Source: Culex pipiens pallens (taxonomy: Eukaryota; Arthropoda; Insecta; Diptera; Culicidae). From it: a stretch of 64,000 nucleotides of DNA. Position numbers and translations under genes: made by a program. The notes under the pieces were generated by a model that saw only the letters and a program-made list of their open reading frames with translations, searched no databases and was not told the DNA's origin. The stretch spans positions 27,863,241 through 27,927,240 of the forward strand of contig NC_068937.1 in NCBI RefSeq assembly GCF_016801865.2, in the 5' to 3' direction. The number at the start of each line of letters is the position of its first letter. Within the stretch, counting starts at the first letter, position 1. This document shows, one piece after another, positions 12,701 to 24,335 of the stretch.

Positions 12701-14769
12701 ATTTTCAAAAAGGTAGTCAAATTGTTATATTTAACATTTTTATATCATCACAAGGCGCAACTTTTTATCATTTTTATGTTGCTTAAGCTAACTTTTTATG
12801 ATTATTTTTTTTACATGTTGTGAAACTTTCTTTGAAATCTTATTTTCAAAATATTTTCATCATTTCTATGGTGCTTTTCAGGCGTTGATAGTATTTTTTA
12901 ATATGTTAATTATTTTATAATTTTTTAAATTTTGTTTATGAGAGAGGTGCCTTTTCGGAACATTTTCTGGGGTAAATCGAAATATATCTTTATTTCCTGT
13001 AGCAACTTTGTTTCTTTTTATCGATTTTCTAGGACGTTTGTTCAGAAAAGTCAAGGAATCGATAGAAATATATTCAAAATTATCTTTTTTCATTTTTTAT
13101 ACTCAAAAAGTCTGTTATAAATGTTTGACCCAAAAATGAAGTTTCTTATCTAATTTTTCAGATTTTCAGAAAATTCCGTCCAAAGATACAAAATTTCATA
13201 CGTTTACATACCCATTCCAGCCCTCAAAATTGACTTGTATGGAAAAACAAATGATGCAAAATTGCTTCTTTTGACATAGGGAATGCAAAGAAAAGTCAAT
13301 TGAAAATCGGACCAGTAGTTTTCGAGTTATGATCAGTTGAACACATTCAGTTTATCCAGCTACAAATTTTTTTAACAAATTTTCGACCTTTAAAAAGCAA
13401 TGGAAAGAAGAACTCTTAAAATTTGAAAAAAAATTTTGGGTAGAACGTGTGACTTGTTTTATGTGACTTTACCAATGTTTTAAAAAATGATTGTTTTTCT
13501 TGGCTGTGTTTTTCACTAATATTTTCTGTACTTTTTTTCTATTGTCTCAGACTATACCTCTAAGCATTTTTTAACAATTTAAATGATAATGGTTTGTTCT
13601 AGAGTAAAAAAAAATGAAAAACATACAAAAAAATAATGAAAAATTGGCTGTAAAAAACATCACAAATTAGGTGCTAGAATAGGCCAAATAGTACCAAAAA
13701 CAAACATCAACTAAACAAGATAAATGCAAATATAAAAAACTATTAATTAAACAAAAACAACATAAAACAAGAGAAGTAAAGTTTTTCGTAGAACAAAAGT
13801 TGCTCAAAATGACAAGGGAAAAATTTAAAAAAAAATCGAAAAAAATGGGCAGCAAAGGGTTAACACTTAGATTTTGCACCATCACTAAAGTTCCGTAGAT
13901 GTCTTTTTTAGTCCCCTAAAACATAAAAAATCGGATTTTTTGCTTTGCCCAAGACACCAAATCGATCAGATAATCCCTTGTGAAGATATAGAAATTCATT
14001 CATTTGCATATAAATTTAATATGATCAGCCCCCAGAATTGATGGACATTTGTATAGAAAAACGAATGATGCAAAATTGCTTCTTTTGACATAGAGAATGC
14101 ATGGTGCATGGCAAAGTTTCATCCAAATAAAAAAAAAATGAAAAGTTAAAAATCGTGAAAAAAAATTGCGAAATCGTAGAGAACTACTCTTAATATAAAA
14201 AAAAGAAAACTTATGAAAACTTGTTTTGAGCAATTACTGCTACACTTCTTCACTAAAACCCCGTTTACGCTCCACAAGTGAACGGCCCATCCCTCTTCCG
14301 ATTTACGCCAAAACTCTCATTTGCGCAAAAATCTCAAATTCGCTCAAACTCCGAATTAACGCCCCCTCTTCATGGCGCTATTCAACACGATTTGCAGCGC
14401 CAATTCAAAAAGTGTAGTCTCCTGTTGCACCAATGTAAAATATATAAAAAAACGAAGTTGACTTTATATCTGTCGGCCGGTACTAGACCAACCACTGTCT
14501 TCCTTTTAACTACAAGGACTTCGCCGCTCGCTTCGCCGCCCTGTTTGAGTAAGGCACAAAGCGACGGCGCCGGATACCCATATTTACACTTAGAATTTTA
14601 GAGCGTCCGCCTCGGGATTCGAACCAGCAAAATATATGTAAAATATACCAAAGTATTATTTATTGAGATTAAAGATTGACTGTTAGCGCCCTTTCGCAAT
14701 CTAAACAAGCACCCCATGCGCCCCTTTCGAGAAAACCCTCCCCTTTCGAAAATCCTGTGCACGACCCTG
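9790..14769. mobile_element. Non-autonomous hAT-type transposon, 4,980 bp
   Basis: The left end reads CAGGGCCGTGTACAAGG and the right end, on the reverse strand, CAGGGTCGTGCACAGG. ACACATCG is present exactly on both sides (9782-9789 and 14770-14777), an 8-bp target duplication. A CAGGG terminus with an 8-bp duplication is characteristic of hAT elements. There is no transposase frame inside. The left 2.3 kb is a satellite (separate entry), and the rest is AT-rich with a duplicated segment around ATGATGCAAAATTGCTTCTT (about 13250 and 14065). A GGTTCGAATCCC motif on the minus strand near 14620 resembles a pol III B box and may mark a SINE remnant. Confidence 0.82.
9950..12235. repeat. ~58-bp satellite inside the hAT-type element
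   Basis: About 40 imperfect copies of a unit containing TTTGACTGGAGGCGCCCCTA, then CGACTTAAAAAAATCAT and CAAATTCTCAATATGAAAA. The GGCGCCCCTA core recurs every ~56-62 bp. Copies vary and lose single parts, and blocks of several units recur (for example 10560-10760 against 11340-11470), indicating higher-order duplication. The array lies wholly inside the transposon and so moves with it. Confidence 0.8.
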
Positions 14770-14794
14770 ACACATCGTGACGATGATGGACCAT

Positions 14795-16680
14795 TGGGGT
14801 GGTCCAAATCCGAACTTTTTTGGGGCTACCCCCTGAAATCAAAGATTGACCCATCACTAGGCTTAATTCCAAATTTGAGCTCATTCTGACCACGGGAACC
14901 CCTCCCTCCAATCGCTTAAAGTTTGTATGGGAAAAATCGTCAAAATGTATGGAGAAAAGCAACTGTTTTACTTTTTTACCTGTGGAAGGCGCCATAATTA
15001 TCCGATTCTTACCATTTCTCAAATGTAGAACCTTCATTAAATTTAGAACAACTTTCCCGAAGACACCATATTTTTAGATTTTTTTCCCGCGAAGTTATTA
15101 GCGCCCAAAACTGACCCTTTTTGCGCGGCCAGCTGTAAGGGGCTACCTAACAACGGTGTTTATTTCCAATTCGTACATGCACGTGCTCTCTCTCAGGTTC
15201 AAACTCTCTCACGGGCTTGCTCGCCTGCCTGCCTGCCTGTTACCTACAAGCGCGCGCTGTTTCTCTGCTTGGACTTTTGTCGTCGTCGTCGTTTTCGTTT
15301 GCTATCCGCTGCGCTGCGTTTCTGGCATGTTTATTATAATTTTCAACTAAAATAGCAGGATTGTTTTGAGATATATTTAGCATATAAATTCTTAAATTAT
15401 GTCAAAAATAAAAATAAAACTGCGCTAAAAAAAAGTTTAAAGAAAAAAGAGCTTAGGCTCAATTAAAAAATTACAGCAAATGTCATGAGAACAGGGTTTG
15501 TTTGTTTTTCCAAGCATTACACGCAGTTTTTCGTATATGCTAAAGAAACATGATAATGATTCAATTATTAAAAAAAAACTTCAGGTAATACAAATGTTGT
15601 TTTTTTAGGTAGTTTGCTTTAACAAAAATATACTTTAGTACAAATCAGAACAAATCAAGGCAATTTTACAATTATTGCTGCAAATTTTCATTCATACTCT
15701 CTAATTTTTTTTTATTCTTTCTGGACATTTCTTTCTGTGTTCTTAGACCACCTGCAACAAATATTGCAACTGTTTATCATTTTTGTCAGTTTACCTGTAA
15801 TTTTATCGATTCAGGAAACATCTCTTTCTGCACAATCGTTAACTACCTTCAGATCTTGCAGTTGCGGCCTTCCTTTAAGATACTCATTTGGATTCAGTTC
15901 TAAAAAAATCTAAAGAAAATTCCTTCCTTTTTTATCTACAAAAACTGCATGGTATTTCTTGTAACAAAAGCAGATAAATTAAAATCCAAAACGTTTGCAA
16001 TTAGGTTTGGATCAGAACAGATGACGATTCATGGATGAACTAATTCATCAAATTTGTATTCTCTCTCACACGCTCTTATAATATGATATCTATTGTTGAT
16101 CACATATTACATTAAATTTTATATCTCAAAACAATCCTGCTATTTTAGTTGAAAATTATAATAAACATGCCAGAAACGCAGCGCAGCGGATAGCAAACGA
16201 AAACGACGACGACGACAAAAGTCCAAGCAGAGAAACAGCGCGCGCTTGTAGGTAAACAGGCAGGCAGGCAGGCGAGCAAGCTCGTGAGAGAGTTTGAACC
16301 TGAGAGAGAGCACGTGCGTGTACGAATTGGAAATAAACATCGTTGGCCGCGCAAAAAGGGTCAGTTTTGGGCGCTAATAACTTCGCGGGAAAAAAATCCT
16401 ACAAATATGGTGTCTTCGGGAAAGTTGTTCTAAATTTAATGAAGGTTCTACATTTGAGAAATGGTAAGAATCGGATAATTATGGCGCCTTCCACAGGTAA
16501 AAAAGTAAAACAGTTGCTTTTCTCCATACATTTTGACGATTTTTCCCATACAAACTTTAAGCGATTGGAGGGAGGGGTTCCCGTGGTCAGAATGAGCTCA
16601 AATTTGGAATTTAGCCTAGTGATGGGTCAATCTTTGATTTCAGAGGGTAGCCCCAAAAAAGTCCGGATTTGGACCACCCT
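14795..16680. mobile_element. Long-arm foldback element with 9-bp duplication
   Basis: ATGGACCAT is present on both sides (14786-14794 and 16681-16689). The arms of about 600 bp (14795-15395 and ~16090-16680) are near-identical inverted copies. They begin with GGGTGGTCCAAATCCG and include a (GCCT)n run and a GTCGTCGTCGTC run. The 700-bp AT-rich middle has no gene. Long arms plus a 9-bp duplication are typical of Mutator-like or Drosophila FB-like elements; which one cannot be decided here. Frames such as 16343-16720 only reflect the arms. Confidence 0.8.
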
Positions 16681-16689
16681 ATGGACCAT

Positions 16690-17639
16690 CATCGCATTTT
16701 TTTTCTCATTTCAATTTTAACTCACTTTTCACCCTAATGGCCACTGCTGCAAAAGATAGGCGAAATGAGTTGATGTAAATTTGCGCACCGTTTCTCCCTT
16801 GAACATTCCCCGATGATCCAACTTTTAATTTGACGAGAGATGGTGAAGTTCTTTTTTTTCTGTTGCAAAAACTGTCCCACCTTGGCTTGATGGGCAAGTA
16901 CTGCGACCGATGACGTGCGGTATAATTAATGTGGGAAGCTTCTGGTGGGAAGTGATGAGTTCACCTAGTAGTATTTAGGGTTATAGAAAAATCAAGAAAT
17001 TGATTGTTAAATTTTTCCATTCTCAGGATATAATCTAATTGATTTGCATTCTTGATCTATTCTTAAATTTTTAAAATTTAAAGGTTTTTGAATAATTTTA
17101 CGACATCTTGTCACAAAATACAATAAATTGTCGCTACGCAAGAATTCATACGTGGTGTTTAAAATATTGAATAATTTTACGTTGTTAACCCTTCCACTCT
17201 TAAAAAACGATGCTCCACGTTGTTCGCACTGGACCACGGTCACGTCGTGTGTGGCATTGGCTCCCCTCTCGTAACGCGCGCGGGCAAGAGTTGACCAAAT
17301 TTACATCTGAATTGCTCGTTATCTCTAGCAGCAGCAGCGGAGTTATTTTGGACGAGTCTCCAGTTCCCAATGGCTTCCCAATGGGATCTCACCTGGTGGC
17401 CAGCAACGCACTGCCTCCCTTGCCAGCAGGCATCCCGAGCACCAATAATGGGTTCACATTAATGAAAGTTTTGGACGGACGCGTCCGCCTGAAAGGAAAG
17501 AAAGCGTTTTACGTCTCATCACACACTGGGAGGACATCTCTTGCTGGGATCAGGTTAACTCTTAACGGTCCTATTTGTTTCTGTTAAAAAAATCAACTCT
17601 TTTTTCTCACTGTGAATCGGTTCGAAAAAGGTTATTTAT
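16690..17639. other. Mostly unique flank, one unassigned 125-codon frame
   Basis: After the foldback element the sequence is non-repetitive. A plus-strand frame at 17210-17587 (125 codons) lies in a locally GC-richer segment with a serine run and balanced composition. I recognise no domain, and there is no clear acceptor, donor or promoter around it. It could be an exon fragment or chance. Confidence 0.25.
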
Positions 17640-18420
17640 TTAAAGTTTTTGCCCCTCCCCCCCCTCCTTCAAAATTAGGCCGAATAATCAGGGGGCAAAA
17701 CAATTTTTTTTTTTTCAAAAAACATAAAAATTTCAATGGAAATTTAAATGCAATCGGCTGAAATTAATTTAAAATGCATTTCCTTGCGTTTATAATCATT
17801 TTTAGCATGTTTGGGTTGATTTAAAAATCTTTTGAATTATTGAAAATTTTCGGTCATTAGTCTTTAGTTTTCGTAAATTCTTACATTTTTTGAAAACTAA
17901 TGTTTGCAAAACAACTGAATTAGTGTGAAATGCATTTTATAACACTTTTCGGATTCAAGTGTTGAGACTATGGCTTGTTATTTCAATTTTTGTATTATTT
18001 TTTTTTTGCAAATATTTTTCAAAGTTTATATTACTCCTCCCCTTTAAAATTCGTCCGAAAAATCAGAGGGCAAAAAAATATTGTTTCCAAAAAACATCAA
18101 AATTTCTATGGAAATAGAAGTCTAATAAACTGAGAACAATCTAAAATGCTTTTTTCTGCATTGATAATCATATTTAGCACCGCAAAAACTTATTTTATCG
18201 TAAAAATAAAATTTTCGTCAATGCTTAGAAATTTTGGAAGTGATGGCAAAACAACTGGACAGGAGCATAATGCATTTTAAAACACTTTTTTATTCAAATG
18301 TGGACACCGTGGCCTGTAATTTAATTTTTTTTTGCTTTTCATTTGTTAGCCCCCTTCCCCTTGACTTTTATCAGAGTCGAGGAAACATAAACTTCAAAAA
18401 ATATTTGTACCGGCCTAAAT
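17640..18420. repeat. Diverged direct repeats of ~370 bp
   Basis: Two copies (about 17640-18010 and 18020-18340) share in order a C-rich start, AATCAGNGGGCAAAA, CAAAAAACAT, AAAATGCNTTT, GATAATCAT, GCAAAACAACTG, TGCATTTTA and GTGGCTTGT-like blocks. A third start is seen near 18340. They are non-coding and may be part of an older satellite or element. Confidence 0.5.
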
Positions 18421-18689
18421 AAAATAAAAATCTCCTAAAATTTAAATTCAGAACATCTTTTACGTTCTCGCAAATCGTCTTTTTATTGCATTATTTATTT
18501 GTATGAAACTTTGTACACATTCGAAAATCTGTAACTCAAATAGAGATTTTATTATCGCTTTGGTATCTTCGGCAAAGTTATAGATTTGGATCAGATTGAT
18601 AAAAAAAAGTCTGTCTCACCCAAAAAAAAATAATTTACCTTTAATTCTAAATTTACAAAAAAAATTTTTGTAAAGTTCTAAAATTTTAA

Positions 18690-18992
18690 ATAATACTTCT
18701 AAATAATACTAAATAATACTAATAATTTTTCAAAAATACTCAAATATTCTTAAATTGCAATATGGGTATAAAACGATTTGAATTTTGCATAATTGTTCAA
18801 TTTTACTTGAGTTTTATTGTAAATTACTAATATTTTCACTAAATACAGTTTTTTTTTTTCGAAAATACTCAAATTTTCATAATTTGCAATACGGGTCTCA
18901 AACGTTTAAAACTTTTCATGCTTTTTCACTTTTAATTGGAGTTTTAATGTGAATTACACTAATTTCCACAAATAACAGTTTTTTTTCAGAAA
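18690..18992. repeat. ~126-bp satellite, left part of split array
   Basis: Same family as 5570-6830 in reverse orientation: GAAAATACTCAAATTTTCAT, AATTTGCAATACGGG and TTTTTCACTTTTAATTGGAG. It runs directly to the TA at 18993-18994 where the pogo-like element begins. Confidence 0.7.
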
Positions 18993-19577
18993 TACAGTCC
19001 ATACTTGATCAGTCGAAGGCCTTGGCAAAATTTCACCTGGGATAACCGGATTTTTTTTCGATTGTTAAGCTTTAGTATGACCTTTAAACGATTCTTAAGA
19101 AGTTTAAAATTTTTAAATCCAAGATGGCGGACAAAATGGCGATGTGTGTGTGTGTGTGTGCAACCAACCAAACGGGACCACGCGGTCGCTTCTTACAAAT
19201 TGAGTTGTTTCCATGTATTTTAGATTTTGTATTCTATACATGCAAATAACTCGCATAGGCATTTGGACGGTGTTAGCTCTGCCGAGCTTCGGTGACCCAT
19301 TTCTACGCAGGCTAGCCATGCGCGAGGTACCTCAGCTTGAATCGACAAGCCCCGCCCTAAAGAACGATTGCATCAATCGGATTCAAACGTTATTTAGAAC
19401 TTCCGAGCCCTTGTCAAATGGACAAGGACCCAGCGCGTATATAAATGGTAGTAATAGTATTCCTAATTCAACCAATCCAAAGGACGGGGGATCTAACCCC
19501 GGTTCCAGCGACTTTTTTTTTGATTTTTCGTTCATGTTTAGTGTTTCAAAAATTCATGTTTCCTTGATTTTCTTGTT

Positions 19578-19653
19578 GGGAGCAGATGGGAATCGAACCC
19601 AGGATCATTCGCTTACAAAGCGAAAACCGTGACCAGTCAGCCACGGCTGCTCC
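19578..19653 (-). pseudogene. tRNA-like sequence (SINE head or tRNA pseudogene, TGT anticodon position)
   Basis: On the minus strand GGAGCAG (19653-19647) pairs perfectly with CTGCTCC (19585-19579) as an acceptor stem. The anticodon arm TTCGC-TTTGTAA-GCGAA would present TGT. An A-box-like TGGCTGACTGG and the B box GGTTCGATTCC are present. The D arm does not fit the standard layout and the T stem has a mismatch, so a functional tRNA-Thr is doubtful and a tRNA-derived element is more likely. Confidence 0.5.
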
Positions 19654-19683
19654 ATAATAGGGACAACACTAGAACGCTCTCAC

Positions 19684-19884
19684 CAAATTCTGGGATCATC
19701 CATCCAGCTCCGTAAACTCTTATGTAAATCCCCCTTTCCTTTGCATCTCTTGCGTTGCCGGATGTGGCCGCCAAGTGATCCACACGACTGCCTCCGTCGC
19801 CGTTGAACTGGTTTCCAGCTGCTACAGTCACCTGGCCCCGATTTTCTCCGGAGTAAGCTCCACCTCGAATTGCTTCTTCCTCGC
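19684..19884 (-). CDS. Candidate internal exon, product unknown
   Basis: On the minus strand an acceptor TTTTCTCAG precedes 19884 and a donor G|GTGAGAG follows 19684. The 201-bp interval is open, enters with two bases of a codon and leaves with one, so it is a symmetric phase-1 exon of 66 full codons. Its translation includes EEEAIRGGAYSGENRGQ near the start and YIRVYGAGWMIPEF at the end, with balanced composition. I recognise no family and no partner exon. It lies inside the TA-flanked element, 30 bp from the tRNA-like sequence, so it may be captured host sequence. A second frame is also open here, which lowers confidence. Confidence 0.3.
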
Positions 19885-20684
19885 CTGAGAAAATTCCACT
19901 TAACACAAACCCCCCTCCCCCCCCCCCCATCCCCCCACACCACTCACTTCCTACACCAAATTTTTTTAACAGCAGCTGGCACAGTTTTTAACACCTCCAT
20001 TTTGAAATTTAGAATCAAGTTTCACAATTTTACAAAATAAACTCGAAAAAATCGAGCAATTTCACAATTTTCAGTCACTTGAGACGAACATTGTTTTCAG
20101 ACTAAACCCAAAGTCTGGCTTCAAAACACTATTTGGTGATCGAGATTTCACGTCAAAATGTCACAACGCCCAATCCACGCGAACACCTCCGAAAAACCGT
20201 CGGAATTCTGGTTCCACTTTAACCCACCAAACTCCGGTGAAGTCACGGGTGAAGTACAACACGGATTCTGTAAACCGGATAATCGACCCGCGAAATTGAC
20301 CCATGCGGAACATTCTTGAATAACGCGTACCGGAACACACCACTAGCAAAGAATTTCGAACGAGAAGACATCGTTTTTTCCAGGTGATGAGGATGATACT
20401 AAAATCCGATAGTCTCGAGCAGAACGTACGGATGACGCTAGACGCCTCGGCCGCACAACTCCAAGATGGCGGACAAAATGGCGATGATGAGTTATTGAAA
20501 AAATGCATTTTTCAGTTCAATACGCAACCAACCATTCAAATTTGACTAAAATGGGGTCGCAGAACTCAAATTTGATGTTGAAAGTTAGAAAATAAAAAAA
20601 TGTTGTTGTTTGTGATTCGATTATTCGAAGTTCCATAAAAACCTTCGGATAATCGAAACTTAGGATAATCGAGTCTGGACTGTA

Positions 20685-21150
20685 CTTTCCATAATTGACA
20701 ATATGAAGTGAAATTTACAATGCTTTTTCACTTTTTTATTGTTTTTTTTTTAATTAAATTAATTTTTTTCACAAAGTAACGTACTTTTTGGAAGAACTCA
20801 AATTTTCATAATTTTCAACATGGTTCTGATACGATTCTAAATTGTGCATGCATTTTAACTGTTTCAGAGTTGTTGAAATGCTATACTAAATTTTTCTCAA
20901 AATATTGTTTTTTAAAGCAAATAAAAAAATATTAATTTCCAGTATGAGTATCAATCGATTCGCAATTTTGCATGCAATTTCAATATTTAAGAGATTTTTG
21001 AAGGAAATAATAAAAACCTGCAGTCATGTTTTTGGCCATTCTACATCCTTCTCCACAATTTCGAAGGAAGAATCTACCAAAATTTCATATCGTTTGATGC
21101 CCATATTGCAAATTATGAAAATTTTAGTATTTTCGAAATAAAAGGTATTG
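20685..21150. repeat. ~126-bp satellite, right part of split array
   Basis: The satellite resumes immediately after the TA at 20683-20684 (CTTTCCATAATTGACAATATG against the family CTCAAATTTTCATAATTTGCAATATGG). It continues for three to four diverged copies. Confidence 0.65.
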
Positions 21151-24100
21151 TATTTTTTTTTGTATTTATGCTTTTTAACTACTACTATACTACATTATAA
21201 AAATATATATTCTTAGTGAAAGCATTTAAGATGATATTGATAGAGTAAGTCAATTTTAGAAAGATTTTTAGAATTAGTTATCGTCCATTATCGCTTAACA
21301 AAGTCTATAATTTTGAACAAATTCAATCCCTCAAGTTTTAAAATTATGAAATTAGTCCGGTATCTGTTCCCAAATCCAAAAAGTTTTATTGTTTTAAAAC
21401 AGTGTGCTCTCCGGTTGGTGATTTTTTTTATTTTCGATATTGTTTCCTATTATGATAAAACCTTCAGTCCCTTCAAACAGCATACTGCAATTGTTTGCAA
21501 TTCTTTATTTCCTCGAAGCTCCCTTCAATATTAACAAATAGGGAGTCTACTTTAGTTTTCAAATTTCTTAACATACTTGGTCGACTCTTTTTCTCTTTGT
21601 CGATATTAAAAACCACCTAGGAAAAAAGCAATCAGGCTACAGAACAAAATAATCAAAATTTGGTATTATTGTTCAAAGGGACTAAAGAATCCTTTGAAGT
21701 AATATGGAATATATAGAAATCGAAGATCGACTGTCTTAAATTTTCTTAATCTGTAAGTCTTGAACGTATTCTAATATAAAAAATCCTACAATTTTTTAAT
21801 GTTCTAAATCTTGGAAGTTTTCACATCTTCAAATAAAGAAAACTTCATAATCTTTGTTTGTTTAAATTATCAAGGCACATAGGTGGAACTTAATTTCAAA
21901 AAGTGAGACACGTACAGAGCTGCCTCTAGCGGTGGAGAGCTGCAACAATTAGACAAGATTTTCTGCCAGATGAGATCGAGGGGTTTCAAAACCGTAAAAT
22001 TTACCTTTTTACCAGTATAAAACATTCGGATTTCAAAATCCATACCCCTCGTACACTGCTGCCCGGTGAAACTTTGGTATAAACCTGTCAAAACACAATC
22101 AAAGTAATCCATGGCTGAAACTAGGACAGTAAATCAAAACAATTGTCAAAATAAAGAAGAAATTGTTGAATATGTAATAATCTTTACATTTCTTTAGATA
22201 AAGTTGGTTTCGTTTATAATACATACTTATAAGAGTTCTGTATTAGTTTCACGTAAGTATAAATCGAATAAAGTTTCTGGAGTTGCTGCTAATGTTTTCA
22301 GTAGTTGGTCATTGGACATGGACAGGCGTATTCCTTCGAGCAGCATGACGGGGTCAGCAACTTTTTCTATGTGACTCAAAAGAAACTTCTACAGTAAGAT
22401 TTCGGTGATATTATTATTGCTGAAATGCTCTAGTTTAAAATACTTCTCAGCTGCGATTAAATAATACCATGTTTTGCATTCGTAAGCAGCAGGTGTCGGT
22501 CTATCTGGTATAGTGAAATTTCTTTGGTCAAAGGATGCCATGATAATGTCGTGGACAAAATCCTAATTATACCACTAGCCAAATCTTTCCCGACCCAATT
22601 TTTGAGCAAAATTTTTTACGGAGTTCCACGTATGTGATCAAGGTTTCTTGATCATCTAATATTCAAAGTCGTGCAGTAATCACATTGTTCTCCAAATTTC
22701 AAAGTATTCAAATCTCCTTGGATCGTTAAGAGTTCAATGTCCAGCCCGTCAGTCATCTTCAAAGTGACCAGTCTAGACCAGCGCGAGAGTCAGTGTGAGG
22801 TGGCCCCTTAATGACACGATTCCTTCCCTCCCGAAAAAAAAACGCGTCACACAAAACCGACTGACCATCAGGCAACTGACCGAGCAACAACATAACAATC
22901 AAGATTGATGGACCAGTGTCCGAGCCGAGCCGCAGCTCTACGGGAGCCGCGCTGCTGATTTGTTGTTTTGGCCCGGCCCGTGAGTGAAATAGGTGAAATT
23001 TCGTGACGGTTTTTTGATTAGATGACCATCAAATGAATCAGAGGCCAAAGAGGGCGCGAGCACGCGTTGGCGGAAATTTGAAACCCGATGAATGAATTAA
23101 AGCTCATATTGTCGTCCGGAATTCGTCACGGATTTTGAGGTTATGGCTAATGGTCGACAACGGGGGTCTTCCGTTAGACAATTTCTAGCAAATACTCAAT
23201 TTCCGAAACCTCCACACGAACTTGGCATTAGTAATGCCATCCTGCTGTAATCATCTGCCTCCCAAAACCAGCTGATCCACTTCTCCGAGTGCGATGACAC
23301 AAACTTGGAAGCTCGAGCAATTTTCCACCCCACAAAGCCAACACAGGAAACTTTCAGTCGCCGAATCCCACATGATCAACAAACGCGCGAAAGCTTCTAA
23401 AAGCACATCCACAAAAGTTTTGGTTTGAAAGGGGGTGGGGAGTGGGAAAGCAAGGATGCACCCAACCAACCGGAACAAGAGAAAAAGAGAAAAGAGAGCT
23501 TTCACCCCATGCAAGTTTAGTGTTGATGGAAAAGCACTTCCTGGAATGTAGCAGCAACCAGTGCGCGCTTCCCCTTCAAAAGACAAAGTTTTTCTCGATG
23601 GGAAAGTTTTGCGCCTGGATGCGCTGGGAATTTGCTCACATGTGATGATGGCGATGGTGGTGCTGGAATCTTGTTGAGGGTGGCATTTTTGAATCGACAC
23701 CGATTGACATCGAAATCGACATGCGATGGAAGTGCTTAAATTTTGTTGATAAAACAAATTTGCTTTATTGTCACTTGATACAATAGTTTTGTTCACCAAT
23801 AGTTCTTGTTATTTAATTCGCTTAGTGCTTAATTATTGTTCTGATAAAGGATAAAAATGTTCAATACAGATATTAAGAATACCTTTCAACTAACATAAAT
23901 TCCTCAATATTCTGTGCAGAATCTTTGAAAAGCATAACTATTGTTTTTTTTTTAATTTAAATTGACATTTTAAGAGACAATATCTTAAAATTAAACCAAA
24001 ATAAATAAAACAGGCTTAAATGCTTTATGAAACGAAAACTTTGAATTAGTTGACATGCTTTTTCATATATTTTTTCTGATACCCAAAAATTAAAATCGAT

Positions 24101-24331
24101 TCATGATAATTCTACGAACCTTTATCTACACTTTAAAAGCACCAACAATGTTTGTTTATTTAAATTTAATTACTTAAGAATTAAGAATCTTTTTTGCATC
24201 ACAAGTTATTCCATACAATTTTACGGGCAAGTCATTCAAAAAAGACTAGTAAATATTCGAATTTTTGATCTTCATCAAAGTTGTAAAATATAATTAGGGC
24301 TTTTAAAAAGAAAAAAAGTTAGCATTTTTAT
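21151..24331. other. Gene-free stretch with a GC-richer middle
   Basis: 21151-22730 is AT-rich and featureless. 22740-23700 is GC-richer and looks unique. It holds a 182-codon minus-strand frame (23251-23799) with cysteine- and hydrophobic-rich mixed composition but no domain, promoter or consistent splice sites that I can see. 23800-24331 is AT-rich again. No supportable gene. Confidence 0.4.
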
Positions 24332-24335
24332 AAAT

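Larger units (their letters stand above)
18995..20682. mobile_element. TA-inserting (pogo/Tc1-like) element with unusual cargo
   Basis: The left end is CAGTCCATACTTGAT. The right end on the reverse strand is CAGTCCAGACTCGAT, followed inward by paired CGATTATCC motifs. TA flanks both sides (18993-18994 and 20683-20684), and the surrounding 126-bp satellite continues in phase, which confirms the borders. No transposase is seen. The interior holds a direct repeat of CCAAGATGGCGGACAAAATG at ~19120 and ~20461 bracketing 1.3 kb that includes a tRNA-like sequence and a possible exon. A (GT)n run lies at ~19144-19160. Confidence 0.65.

Noticed and set aside
14440..14640. SINE-like segment with a GGTTCGAATCCC B box on the minus strand
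   Set aside because: No A box at the right distance and no tail or duplication found, so it was only mentioned inside the hAT-type element.
23251..23799. 182-codon minus-strand frame
   Set aside because: Longest non-repeat frame outside the transposon, but its composition looks random and I see no start context, splice sites or family.
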